Assembly: GCA_000434915.1 (NCBI GenBank) | Contig: FR882065.1 | Coordinates: 1-30,390 of the forward strand | Length of the DNA: 30,390 nucleotides | From: Ruminococcus sp. CAG:563 | GTDB lineage: Bacteria; Bacillota; Clostridia; Oscillospirales; Acutalibacteraceae | Reading direction: 5' to 3' | Shown: one piece after another, positions 15,013-23,009 of the stretch | Numbering within the stretch: the stretch's first letter is position 1 | How the letters are laid out: every line of letters starts with the position of its first letter | The notes under the pieces: model-generated | The model's database searches: none | Told to the model about the DNA's origin: nothing | The model's input: the letters and a program-made list of their open reading frames with translations, nothing else | Program-made: the position numbers and the translations under genes

Positions 15013-15816
15013 ATGGGAGCTGATATAAAATCTCTCAGAATTCGTATCAAAAGCGTTGATTCCACCTTGCATTTGACCAAGGCAATGGGTCTTGTTGCTT
15101 CATCAAAAATCAGAGGAGCGACGGCGGCAATGCTTAAAAGCCGTGATTATTCCTCGGCTCTCGGTGCAATAGTCGATCAGCTTGCTTCATGCGCAGAATG
15201 CAAAAAAAGCTCTTTTGTCGCAGGCAACGGAAGCGATAAGGTGAAGCTTATCGTAATAGCGGGCGACAGGGGACTTGCAGGCGGCTACAATGCCAATGTT
15301 TTCCGTGAAGCGGCGAATTATCCCGACGCCGAGTTTATCCCTATCGGCAAGCGAGCCTGTGAAAGATATTCCGCAGAATTCAATTCTTCGGAAAAATTTT
15401 CGGCAACAGACTCTTATGCTCTTGCAAAAAAGCTTTGCACCGAGTTCAAAAACGGCGAATTCGGACGGCTCGGAATAATAAGCACGCATTATGTTTCGAT
15501 GATGATGCAGGAGGCAGCCGTTCAGTGGGTGCTTCCGCTTGAAAAGAAAGAGGCTCAGTCGGGCGCAGGCACAGTCTTTGAACCGAATGAGGAATTTATT
15601 CTTGATACGGCGGTTCCCGAGTATGTTACGGGAATTATCTTCGGCGCCGTGCGTGAGAGCTACACCTGTGAGGTCGTGGCAAGAAGAACGGCGATGGATT
15701 CCGCAGGTAAGAATGCACAGCAGATGATTGACAATCTCAAATTGCAGTATAACCGTGCAAGGCAGGGTGCTATTACGCAGGAGATTACGGAGATCATCGC
15801 AGGCAGCGGATCATAA
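15013..15816 (+). CDS. atpG: F-type ATP synthase subunit gamma
   Basis: A 267-residue central-shaft subunit. N-terminal DIKSLRIRIKSVDSTLHLTKAM and C-terminal RRTAMDSAGKNAQQMIDNLKL form the two coiled-coil strands, with GDRGLAGGYN between. Slightly shorter than usual (about 285). ATG 15013 is right: an ATG four bases earlier meets a stop after four codons. It begins five bases after atpA behind GAGGTGAT. Confidence 0.96.
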   Translation: MGADIKSLRIRIKSVDSTLHLTKAMGLVASSKIRGATAAMLKSRDYSSALGAIVDQLASCAECKKSSFVAGNGSDKVKLIVIAGDRGLAGGYNANVFREAANYPDAEFIPIGKRACERYSAEFNSSEKFSATDSYALAKKLCTEFKNGEFGRLGIISTHYVSMMMQEAAVQWVLPLEKKEAQSGAGTVFEPNEEFILDTAVPEYVTGIIFGAVRESYTCEVVARRTAMDSAGKNAQQMIDNLKLQYNRARQGAITQEITEIIAGSGS

Positions 15817-15823
15817 TCCTTTT

Positions 15824-15831
15824 AAGGAGTG
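15824..15831 (+). promoter_or_regulatory. ribosome binding site fixing the TTG start of atpD
   Basis: AAGGAGTG stands before TTG 15838. The in-frame GTG at 15829 lies inside the site itself, and the next ATG would remove conserved residues before VMGPVVDVRF. Confidence 0.75.
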
Positions 15832-15837
15832 ATATTT

Positions 15838-17235
15838 TTGGAAAATTCAAATATAGGAAGCGTATCTCAGGTTATGGGTCCTGTTGTTGACGTGCGATTT
15901 GACGAGGGCAACCTGCCCGAAATCAACAATGCGCTGACAGTTCCTATCGGTGAGAAAACGCTGACGGTTGAGGTTGCTCAGCATATCGGCGACAATACCG
16001 TGCGCTGTATTGCTATGGCGTCAACCGACGGCTTGACGAGAGGCGCACCTGTTACCGATACCGGTCATGCAATCAGCGTACCCGTCGGTAAAGAGACGCT
16101 CGGACGCATTTTCAATGTTCTCGGCGAGGCCGTTGACAATGAGCCGACACCCGAAACCAAGGAGAGATGGAACATTCACCGTTCCGCTCCGAGCTTTGAT
16201 GAACTTTCAACCTCAACCGAGATACTTGAAACGGGAATCAAGGTTATTGACCTCATCTGTCCATATGCAAAGGGCGGTAAAATCGGTCTTTTCGGCGGCG
16301 CAGGTGTCGGTAAGACTGTTCTTATCATGGAGCTTATCAACAATATTGCAAAGCAGCACGGCGGTATTTCCGTCTTTACGGGCGTCGGCGAGAGAACCCG
16401 TGAGGGTAATGACCTTTACAACGAAATGAAGGAGTCGGGTGTTCTCAACAAGACCGCACTTGTTTACGGTCAGATGAACGAGCCGCCGGGAGCGAGAATG
16501 AGAGTCGGACTTTCGGGACTTACCATGGCTGAGTATTTCCGTGACGAGGAGAAACAGGACGTTCTTCTTTTCATTGACAATATATTCAGATTTACACAGG
16601 CCGGCAGTGAGGTTTCCGCCTTGCTCGGACGTATGCCCTCCGCCGTCGGATATCAGCCGACGCTTGCAACGGAAATGGGCGCATTGCAGGAGCGTATTAC
16701 CTCGACTAAGAAAGGTTCAATCACATCGGTTCAGGCGGTTTATGTTCCTGCCGATGACTTGACCGACCCTGCTCCGGCAACAACCTTTGCCCACCTTGAC
16801 GCAACAACGGTTCTTTCAAGAAGTATTTCTTCGCAGGGTATCTATCCTGCAGTTGATCCGCTTGAATCAACAAGCCGAATCCTCAATCCCGAGATTCTCG
16901 GCGAGGAGCATTACGCAGTTGTGAGGGAGGTTCAGCGTGTTCTTCAGCGATATAACGAGCTTATGGATATCATAGCCATTATGGGTATGGATGAGCTTTC
17001 CGATGAGGATAAGCTGCTTGTTAGCCGTGCAAGAAAGATTCAGAGATTCCTGTCTCAGCCGTTCCATGTTTCCGAAAAGTTTAATGGCTTCCCGGGAATT
17101 TATGTTCCACGCTCGGAGACAATCAGGGGCTTCAAGGAAATCCTTGAGGGCAAGCACGACGATCTTCCCGAATCGGCATTCCTCTTCGTCGGAACGATTG
17201 ACGATGCCGTTGAAAAGGCAAAGAGGTTATCATAA
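15838..17235 (+). CDS. atpD: F-type ATP synthase subunit beta
   Basis: A 465-residue catalytic F1 subunit. It has the Walker A loop GGAGVGKT, the GVGERTREGNDLYNEM catalytic glutamate region, LLFIDNIFRFTQAGSEVSALLGRMPSAVGYQPTL (in part Walker B) and a DELSDED motif close to the DELSEED lever that contacts gamma. Length is normal. Translation starts at TTG 15838, decided by AAGGAGTG and by the usual N-terminus (xxGxxxQVMGPVVDVRF). Its stop overlaps the atpC start (TAATG). Confidence 0.97.
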   Translation: MENSNIGSVSQVMGPVVDVRFDEGNLPEINNALTVPIGEKTLTVEVAQHIGDNTVRCIAMASTDGLTRGAPVTDTGHAISVPVGKETLGRIFNVLGEAVDNEPTPETKERWNIHRSAPSFDELSTSTEILETGIKVIDLICPYAKGGKIGLFGGAGVGKTVLIMELINNIAKQHGGISVFTGVGERTREGNDLYNEMKESGVLNKTALVYGQMNEPPGARMRVGLSGLTMAEYFRDEEKQDVLLFIDNIFRFTQAGSEVSALLGRMPSAVGYQPTLATEMGALQERITSTKKGSITSVQAVYVPADDLTDPAPATTFAHLDATTVLSRSISSQGIYPAVDPLESTSRILNPEILGEEHYAVVREVQRVLQRYNELMDIIAIMGMDELSDEDKLLVSRARKIQRFLSQPFHVSEKFNGFPGIYVPRSETIRGFKEILEGKHDDLPESAFLFVGTIDDAVEKAKRLS

Positions 17236-17495
17236 TGAATACTTTCAAATTGACGATAGCTTCGCCCGACGGCAACAGGTTTTCCGACGAGGCGCAGATG
17301 CTTACGGTGAGAGGAATTGACGGAGATTTAGCGATTATGGCAGGCCATATACCGTTTATTACGGCATTACAGCCGTGCGATTGCAAGGTTGTTCTTCCCG
17401 ATGATACAGAAAAAATCGGAGCTGTTGACGGCGGATTGCTCACCGTTTCGGAAAAAGGAGTAACCCTCCTTTCCGGCAGTTTTCAATGGAAATAA
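17235..17495 (+). CDS. atpC: F-type ATP synthase subunit epsilon, barrel domain only
   Basis: An 86-residue epsilon subunit consisting only of the N-terminal beta barrel: LTIASPDG, GDLAIMAGHIPFITAL, and VDGGLLTVSEKGVTLLSG. The usual C-terminal pair of helices (another 45-50 residues), which in many bacteria inhibits ATP hydrolysis, is missing. The stop is followed within about 14 bases by the operon terminator, so no remnant is left and it is not a frameshift. It overlaps atpD by one base. Binding to gamma and the c ring should be preserved. Confidence 0.93.
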   Translation: MNTFKLTIASPDGNRFSDEAQMLTVRGIDGDLAIMAGHIPFITALQPCDCKVVLPDDTEKIGAVDGGLLTVSEKGVTLLSGSFQWK

Positions 17496-17508
17496 TTTAT
17501 AAAATAAG

Positions 17509-17539
17509 ACACCCGAATTTCTTTTTGAAACTCGGGTGT
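17509..17539. terminator. terminator between the atp operon and recG
   Basis: ACACCCGA pairs with TCGGGTGT, one A-C mismatch, then TTTC pairs with GAAA around a TTTTT loop. TTTTC follows on the plus strand. AT-rich, T-containing sequence follows on the minus strand, so it can also end recG. Confidence 0.85.
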
Positions 17540-17543
17540 TTTC

Positions 17544-19571
17544 TTAGTTCATTATATATTCCGAATTGAACAGCTCGTAAATTGCGTTGCTCAGATTTTT
17601 GTTTTCGGGATTTTGAAGGTTGAAGTCATCTGCCAAAATTTCCCGTGCGAAGCGGTGAGCTTCGGTCAGCAATGCCGAGTCGGTGAGCGATGCCATTTTC
17701 ATGTTCGGCAGTCCGTGCTGGCGTGCGCCGAAGAAATCGCCCGGGCCACGCATTTTCAAATCCTCGTCGGCAATCTTGAAGCCGTCGGTCGTTTTCGTCA
17801 TGATTTCCATACGCTTCCTTGCACCGTCGGTTTTGGCGTCGGAGATAAGAATACAGGTTGATTTATATTGTCCTCTGCCGATTCGTCCTCTGAGCTGGTG
17901 AAGCTGCGAAAGGCCGAATCGCTCGGCGTTTTCGATAACCATAATTACCGCATTCGGCACATCAACGCCTACTTCAATAACCGTTGTTGCAATGAGCAGC
18001 TTGACCTCGCCCGAAACAAAGCGAGACATGACCTCGTCCTTTTGCTTCGGCTTCATCTTTCCATGGAGCAGTCCGACCTCATATCCGCTGAAAAATCCTT
18101 TTGAAAGATTTTCGGCGTAACTTTCGGCGGCGGCAATATCCTCGTCGCCCTCCTCAACAAGGGGACACACAATATAGCCCTGTCTGTTTTCATCAAGATG
18201 CTTCTTGACATAGCCGAACGCTCTCGCTCTGAGCTTGCCGGTGACATAGTAGGTTTCAATCGGCTGTCTTCCCGGCGGAAGCTCGTCGAGCACGGAGACG
18301 TCCAAATCGCCGTAGAGCATGAGTGCAAGCGTCCTCGGAATGGGTGTTGCCGACATGACAAGCGTGTGCGGTTTGTTACCTTTTTTGCTCAGTGCTGCTC
18401 TGTGCTTAACGCCGAAGCGGTGCTGTTCGTCTGTTATGACAAGGCCAAGGGCATTGAACTCAACATCATCCTGAATCAGTGCATGAGTGCCGATTATCAG
18501 CTGGGTTTCGCCGCTTTTCAGCCGTGCCTTAATTGCTCGTTTGTTTGCTGCCGTAACCGAGCCGGTCAGCAGCTCGGCATGAATGTTTATGTTTTTAAAA
18601 TAGTTTTGGCATGTTTTGAAATGCTGCTGAGCGAGAATTTCCGTCGGTGCCATAAATGCGCATTGATAGCCGTTTTTGATAACGGTGTAAATCAGCGCGG
18701 CGGCGACTGCGGTTTTTCCCGAGCCTACATCGCCCTGTAAAAGGCGGTTCATTGTTATTCCGCTCGTCATTTGACTTATGCTTTCGCTGACTGCACGTTT
18801 CTGTGCGCCTGTCATTTTAAACGGTAAAAGCCGTTTGAATTCGTCGGTGTAATCCCGGGATATTTCAACGGGTGTGGTCTCCTTACGGTTGCCTTTTAGC
18901 TTCATTAGGCCGAGCTGGAAGATGAAAAGCTCTTCAAAAATAATTCTTCGCCGTGCTTCATGGAGCATGTCCTCATTCGTTGGCAGGTGAAGCTCACGAA
19001 TTGCCTTGTTGATTTCCATAAGGCAGAGCTTGTCCCTGAGCGACTGCGGCAGGCAGTCTGTGAAATAATCGCTGCCAGAGGAAAAGACCTGACGTATCAG
19101 CTTTTCGATATACTTTGAATTAATACCTGCCGTCAGATGATATATTGAATGAATTCGTTCTCCGCTCGATGCCTTCTCAATCAGAGGTGATGACATTTCA
19201 CGTCGGTGAAAATTTCCGCCGACCTTTCCGTAAAAAAGATATTCTTCACCTGCCTCAAGGGCTTCTGCGGTGTATTTGCTGTTGAAAATCGTGATGTTCA
19301 TGAGCGATTCGCCGTCGGTCACAACGGTTTTGTAAATCGTCATGCCCTTGCTGACTTTTGCTCCTCTCGGCTTGTGGTCAACGGTGGCTTTGATGCAGCA
19401 GGGCTCATCAAACGGGGCAGCGGCAATGCTTATTACTTTGCTCCAGTCCGTGTATTCTCTCGGATAATAACGCAAAAGATCACCGACGGTGAAAATTCCG
19501 AGCTTATTCAAAAGCTTGGCTCTCTTTTCACCGACACCTTTCAAATATTGTATGTTGGTGGTTCTTTCCAT
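17544..19571 (-). CDS. recG: ATP-dependent DNA helicase RecG
   Basis: A superfamily 2 helicase of about 675 residues that remodels stalled replication forks and branched recombination intermediates. It starts with a helix-hairpin-helix-like GVGEKRAKLLNKLGI, followed by an OB-fold wedge domain. The helicase motifs are: I GDVGSGKT, Ia APTEILAQQH, II DEQH (TDEQHRFG), III SATPIPRT, IV-VI IVCPLVEE, TTVIEVGVDVPNA and QLRGRIGRG. Length is normal. ATG 19571 overlaps the stop of the solute-binding protein gene (TGATG), suggesting translational coupling. An in-frame ATG at 19586 would add five residues but lacks a ribosome site. Confidence 0.96.
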   Translation of the reverse strand: MERTTNIQYLKGVGEKRAKLLNKLGIFTVGDLLRYYPREYTDWSKVISIAAAPFDEPCCIKATVDHKPRGAKVSKGMTIYKTVVTDGESLMNITIFNSKYTAEALEAGEEYLFYGKVGGNFHRREMSSPLIEKASSGERIHSIYHLTAGINSKYIEKLIRQVFSSGSDYFTDCLPQSLRDKLCLMEINKAIRELHLPTNEDMLHEARRRIIFEELFIFQLGLMKLKGNRKETTPVEISRDYTDEFKRLLPFKMTGAQKRAVSESISQMTSGITMNRLLQGDVGSGKTAVAAALIYTVIKNGYQCAFMAPTEILAQQHFKTCQNYFKNINIHAELLTGSVTAANKRAIKARLKSGETQLIIGTHALIQDDVEFNALGLVITDEQHRFGVKHRAALSKKGNKPHTLVMSATPIPRTLALMLYGDLDVSVLDELPPGRQPIETYYVTGKLRARAFGYVKKHLDENRQGYIVCPLVEEGDEDIAAAESYAENLSKGFFSGYEVGLLHGKMKPKQKDEVMSRFVSGEVKLLIATTVIEVGVDVPNAVIMVIENAERFGLSQLHQLRGRIGRGQYKSTCILISDAKTDGARKRMEIMTKTTDGFKIADEDLKMRGPGDFFGARQHGLPNMKMASLTDSALLTEAHRFAREILADDFNLQNPENKNLSNAIYELFNSEYIMN

Positions 19572-21181
19572 CACTGCGCCGTCCATTCATCAATATTGAC
19601 AAAGCAATCGCCGGGAACGGTTTTGATTTCGTTCTTGATTTTATCCGAGTTGACGGTGATGCCCTGCCGGAAAGCGAGCGGAATAAACGGAAGCTCGTCG
19701 GAGAAAGTGTCTATGAGCCTTTGCATATCCGCCTGTTCGCTGAGATATTTGTCGTAAATTCTTGATGTTTCGCTTTTTTCGGAAATACCGTATCTGAGAC
19801 CGCCTTCGGCGGAGAAAAATCTCGAAAGGCTGAAGTTGTTCGAAAGCTCTGTTTCACCGATGTACATGTCAAAGCTTTCACTTTCGACAGCAGAAGCATA
19901 GTCGGAATAGGAAACCTCTCGGATTGTTACGGTAATATTGATTTTTTCGAGTGCCTGTTGAATCCCTCTTGCCATAGAACGGCGGAAATCATTTTCGCTG
20001 TTTACAAGCAGAGTTAAATTCATAACCTTATCCTCATTGTACCTTGTACCGGAGCTGTTAATATTTGAATATCCGGCCTCGTCAAGAAGGTTTTCTGCAT
20101 TGTCGGTCTTAATATTCAGCGTCGGCAGCGTGCAGCCGCTGAGCTTGTAATATGATGGGTGGAAGGGGAGAGATGTTGCAACGGCGCAGCCGGCGAAAGA
20201 GTCGGAGGCAAGCTCCGCTCTGTTCAGAGCAAGAGCGATTGCACGGCGAACCTTCGGTTCTGAAAGCTCGTTTCTTTGGGAGTTGATTCCTAAATATACA
20301 AGGTTTGTAAGCTCAATATTGCTGCTGATTTTTGAAAATTTCGTATATTTTCCGCTGTCAAAATTATCGCAGTAAAAGTCAATTTTGCTCAGATTGAAAA
20401 GACTGCTGAAAGATTCGGAGGCTGAAATATCAACAAGTCCGATTTTGGCATACTTGGGGTTATAGCTGCCAAGGCGGGATTTGTTATATTGCAGGTATTT
20501 TGCCTCGTTTCCGGAGACAAACGTATATCTTCCGCTTCCGATGGGAATTTTTGAAGTGTATCCGCTGCCGGATGAAGCGGTTGTGTTCTCTTCGCCGTCA
20601 CTGTCATCTGTGTTATCGGTGCTTGCTTCATCGTAAGAACCGCTTTTAACGATTGGAAAAACAAGGTTGGCAACTTCCGAACCGTCAGAAGATTTGAGAG
20701 CGAATGTAACGGCATTGTCGCCGCTTGCATCCGCACTGTCAATATTTTCAAGATATGCGGCATAGGCTATGCTGTCTTTTGCCTGCTTAAACGAATATAC
20801 AATATCCTTTGATGTAAGCGGTGAATCATCCGTAAACTTAAGTCCGCTTTTTATTTTTACTGTGAGTGCTTTATCGGAAATCGTATAGGATTCGGCTATA
20901 ACGGCGGATTCCTTAAAAGAACCGTCAACATTATAGAGCGAATCGTAAATCAAATGAGAGATATATTTGTTCATTGAATTCGAAGCTTTGTACGGGTCAA
21001 GCGAATCCGTCCGCAGATAGGGAATTGTAAAGCCGATTTCATCAATCGGTTCTTCCTCTTTGGACTTTCCGAGATTTGAAATAGTATCCATTACCGTTTT
21101 ACTGCCGTTACATGCGCAAAGCGAAAAAAGCATGGCTATGCAAACCAAAACGGCAGTTATAATCTTTGTGTATTTCAGCAT
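19571..21181 (-). CDS. orphan family 5 solute-binding lipoprotein
   Basis: A 536-residue extracytoplasmic protein of the peptide/nickel (OppA/DppA, SBP_bac_5) type. The signal ends in lipobox LCAC with lipidated Cys24. Family features include SLDPYKASN, IYDSLYNVDG, LTVKIKSGLKFTDDSPLTSKDIVYSF, and RRAIALALNRAEL with a C-terminal FIPLAFRQG. An acidic Ser/Thr-rich insert (about 170-200, DNTDDSDGEENTTAS) is likely a flexible surface loop. No permease or ATPase gene lies near, so it is either served by a distant transporter or acts as a sensor (inference). AAGGGAGT precedes the ATG. It starts four bases after ymdB. Confidence 0.86.
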   Translation of the reverse strand: MLKYTKIITAVLVCIAMLFSLCACNGSKTVMDTISNLGKSKEEEPIDEIGFTIPYLRTDSLDPYKASNSMNKYISHLIYDSLYNVDGSFKESAVIAESYTISDKALTVKIKSGLKFTDDSPLTSKDIVYSFKQAKDSIAYAAYLENIDSADASGDNAVTFALKSSDGSEVANLVFPIVKSGSYDEASTDNTDDSDGEENTTASSGSGYTSKIPIGSGRYTFVSGNEAKYLQYNKSRLGSYNPKYAKIGLVDISASESFSSLFNLSKIDFYCDNFDSGKYTKFSKISSNIELTNLVYLGINSQRNELSEPKVRRAIALALNRAELASDSFAGCAVATSLPFHPSYYKLSGCTLPTLNIKTDNAENLLDEAGYSNINSSGTRYNEDKVMNLTLLVNSENDFRRSMARGIQQALEKINITVTIREVSYSDYASAVESESFDMYIGETELSNNFSLSRFFSAEGGLRYGISEKSETSRIYDKYLSEQADMQRLIDTFSDELPFIPLAFRQGITVNSDKIKNEIKTVPGDCFVNIDEWTAQ

Positions 21182-21185
21182 GGTA

Positions 21186-21962
21186 TTACTCCCTTATATC
21201 TATAGCTTTGACAGAAATTGTCTTCCCTGTCGTTTCGTCAATTTCAAATATGCATCCGTTTAAAATAATGTTGTCCTCTTTCGCCTTGAAGAGTGTCGGC
21301 ATACCTGTTTTGAGCGTACGGATTATGCATTCGGGCTCGATTCCGAGGACGGAATTCTCACTTCCGCACATTCCGAGGTCGGTTATGTAACCGGTGCCGT
21401 TAGGTAAAATCTGAGCGTCGGCGGTTCTGACATGCGTATGTGTGCCGAAAAAGGCAGAGACACGGCCGTCGGCATAGAATCCGAGTGCTCGTTTTTCTCC
21501 GGTGGCCTCCGCATGAAAATCGACGATTTTTATGCGGCAATCTTTGAGTTCTTCTATTGCTTTGTCAAGGCTGTCAAACGGGTTGGCGTAGCTTGAGTTA
21601 AAAAAGGCGTTGCCCATGAGGTTAATTACGCCGATTCGATATCTGCCCATGTCGATTATTCCCGTTCCTTTTCCGGGACATGAGGAGTGCATGTTATAAG
21701 GCCTTAAGCAAAACTTGTTTTCATCAAGAAAATCGGCCGTTTCATGTCGACGAAAAACATGATTTCCTGTTGTTATCATGTCAACACCCGCAGAAATAAG
21801 ACTTTCGGCCGAGCTTGGAAGAATTCCGTTGCCTTTGGCGGAGTTTTCTCCGTTGGCTATGCACACGTCAATATTATATTGCCTTTTTATTTTGTGGAGA
21901 AGCTTTGAGACAGCACCGCATCCGCCGTCGCTGACAACATCTCCGAGAGCAAGAAGCTTCAT
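21186..21962 (-). CDS. ymdB: YmdB family metallophosphoesterase
   Basis: A 258-residue calcineurin-like phosphodiesterase (YmdB/TIGR00282 type), known in Bacillus to hydrolyse 2',3'-cyclic nucleotides and to affect biofilm and motility choice. Metal-binding blocks are present in order: GDVV near residue 7, NGENSAKG, TTGNHVF, DFHAEATGEK, GTHTHVRTAD and ITDLGMCG. The first block is GDVVSDGG where Gly is usual for Ser. The ribosome site is weak (GTGTGAT). It heads the ymdB - binding protein - recG operon. Confidence 0.92.
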   Translation of the reverse strand: MKLLALGDVVSDGGCGAVSKLLHKIKRQYNIDVCIANGENSAKGNGILPSSAESLISAGVDMITTGNHVFRRHETADFLDENKFCLRPYNMHSSCPGKGTGIIDMGRYRIGVINLMGNAFFNSSYANPFDSLDKAIEELKDCRIKIVDFHAEATGEKRALGFYADGRVSAFFGTHTHVRTADAQILPNGTGYITDLGMCGSENSVLGIEPECIIRTLKTGMPTLFKAKEDNIILNGCIFEIDETTGKTISVKAIDIRE

Positions 21963-21997
21963 TTAATCACACTTTCAATCTGAAAATATACGCTTAT

Positions 21998-22026
21998 ATT
22001 ATAGCAAAAAGAATATATTTTGTACA
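21998..22026 (-). promoter_or_regulatory. promoter of the ymdB operon
   Basis: On the minus strand, TGTACA (22026-22021), 17 bases, perfect TATAAT (22003-21998) with an extended TGC. Confidence 0.68.
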
Positions 22027-22044
22027 GAAAAAATAAAATAAATA

Positions 22045-22073
22045 TTGACATATTTGGATTTAGCTATTAAAAT
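22045..22073 (+). promoter_or_regulatory. promoter of the cohesin-like protein gene
   Basis: Perfect TTGACA (22045-22050), 17 bases, TAAAAT (22068-22073). It lies back to back with the ymdB promoter, only 18 bases apart. The leader is about 85 bases. Confidence 0.75.
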
Positions 22074-22165
22074 TAAATCACGGTTATTGATTTTGCACGG
22101 AATTTTGGATATAGGTGCATTTGAGTTGACCCGAATTTTCTGAATAAAAGGAGAATGTAATAATT

Positions 22166-22945
22166 ATGAAAATGTTAAAAAGAGTTCTCGCAGCGGTTAT
22201 TGCTGTTGTAATCACGCTCAGTGTGTTTGCTGTTTCGGCTTCGGCTGCTCCGGCAGCACCGGAATTCAAGTTTAAGATGACAAGCCAAACAAGCTCCGAG
22301 GTTACCTTTGAGCTGTCCCTTGCCGGCGGAAGCTTTAATTCTCTTGACGTGCAGATAAAGGTTTCAGGCCCTATAGGTGCATGCAAGGAAATCAATATGA
22401 CTGATGCTTTTAAAAAGGTGAAAAGCGATATTGAAGATAAAGGCGGAATTGTTTCATCTGCAAAAAATACAAATACAGTAATGATTTCTTTCGCATCAAC
22501 CAATACAATTTCTAATGCAACATCAATGTTTACATATAAGTTTGCCAAGAAAACGCAGAATGTTACCTCTTCCGACTATAGTGTAGATATTTCAAGCTGT
22601 TTTTTGACCGTCGGAAATGATAACATTGACCTTACTTCAAAAGCTAAGGTTACAACCGGCTACATTGATTTTAGTGAAACATCAATTACCGCTAACTACA
22701 AGCAGACAAAGAAAATCAATTTCGATTCAAGTTACAGTGCAAAGCAGATCAAATGGGAATCTTCCAATACCAAAGTTGCAACGGTTGACGACAACGGTAA
22801 TGTTAAGATGACCGGCAAGGGAACTGCAACTATCACCGCCAAGAGCACCGACGGCAAAGCTTCGGCACAATGTAAGGTTACTGTTAAATATGCATGGTGG
22901 CAGTGGATTATTATAATTGTTCTCTTCGGTTGGATTTGGTATTAA
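22166..22945 (+). CDS. secreted cohesin-like/Ig-like protein with C-terminal membrane helix
   Basis: A 259-residue exported protein. A signal peptide ends about VSASA-AP (residue 28). Residues about 30-165 look like a cohesin-type beta sandwich (SSEVTFELSLAGGSFNSLDVQIKVS, then a late TSMFTYKFAKKTQNV strand), but this match is only moderate. Residues about 170-242 are a clear BIg2-type domain (KQIKWESSNTKVATVDDNGNV, GTATITAKSTDGKASAQCKV). The protein ends with WWQWIIIIVLFGWIWY, an aromatic-flanked membrane helix with no cytoplasmic tail, so it should be held at the cell surface. AAGGAG precedes the ATG. The nearby dockerin protease makes cohesin a testable idea, not a fact. Confidence 0.8.
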   Translation: MKMLKRVLAAVIAVVITLSVFAVSASAAPAAPEFKFKMTSQTSSEVTFELSLAGGSFNSLDVQIKVSGPIGACKEINMTDAFKKVKSDIEDKGGIVSSAKNTNTVMISFASTNTISNATSMFTYKFAKKTQNVTSSDYSVDISSCFLTVGNDNIDLTSKAKVTTGYIDFSETSITANYKQTKKINFDSSYSAKQIKWESSNTKVATVDDNGNVKMTGKGTATITAKSTDGKASAQCKVTVKYAWWQWIIIIVLFGWIWY

Positions 22946-22966
22946 TTAATTGACAGTATAAAATTT

Positions 22967-22994
22967 AAGCTCCGAGGCACACGCTTCGGAGCTT
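22967..22994. terminator. bidirectional terminator
   Basis: AAGCTCCGA pairs with TCGGAGCTT. T-containing AT-rich sequence follows on both strands, between the convergent cohesin-like and M28-like genes. Confidence 0.78.
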
Positions 22995-23009
22995 TATTAT
23001 GCTATAAAA

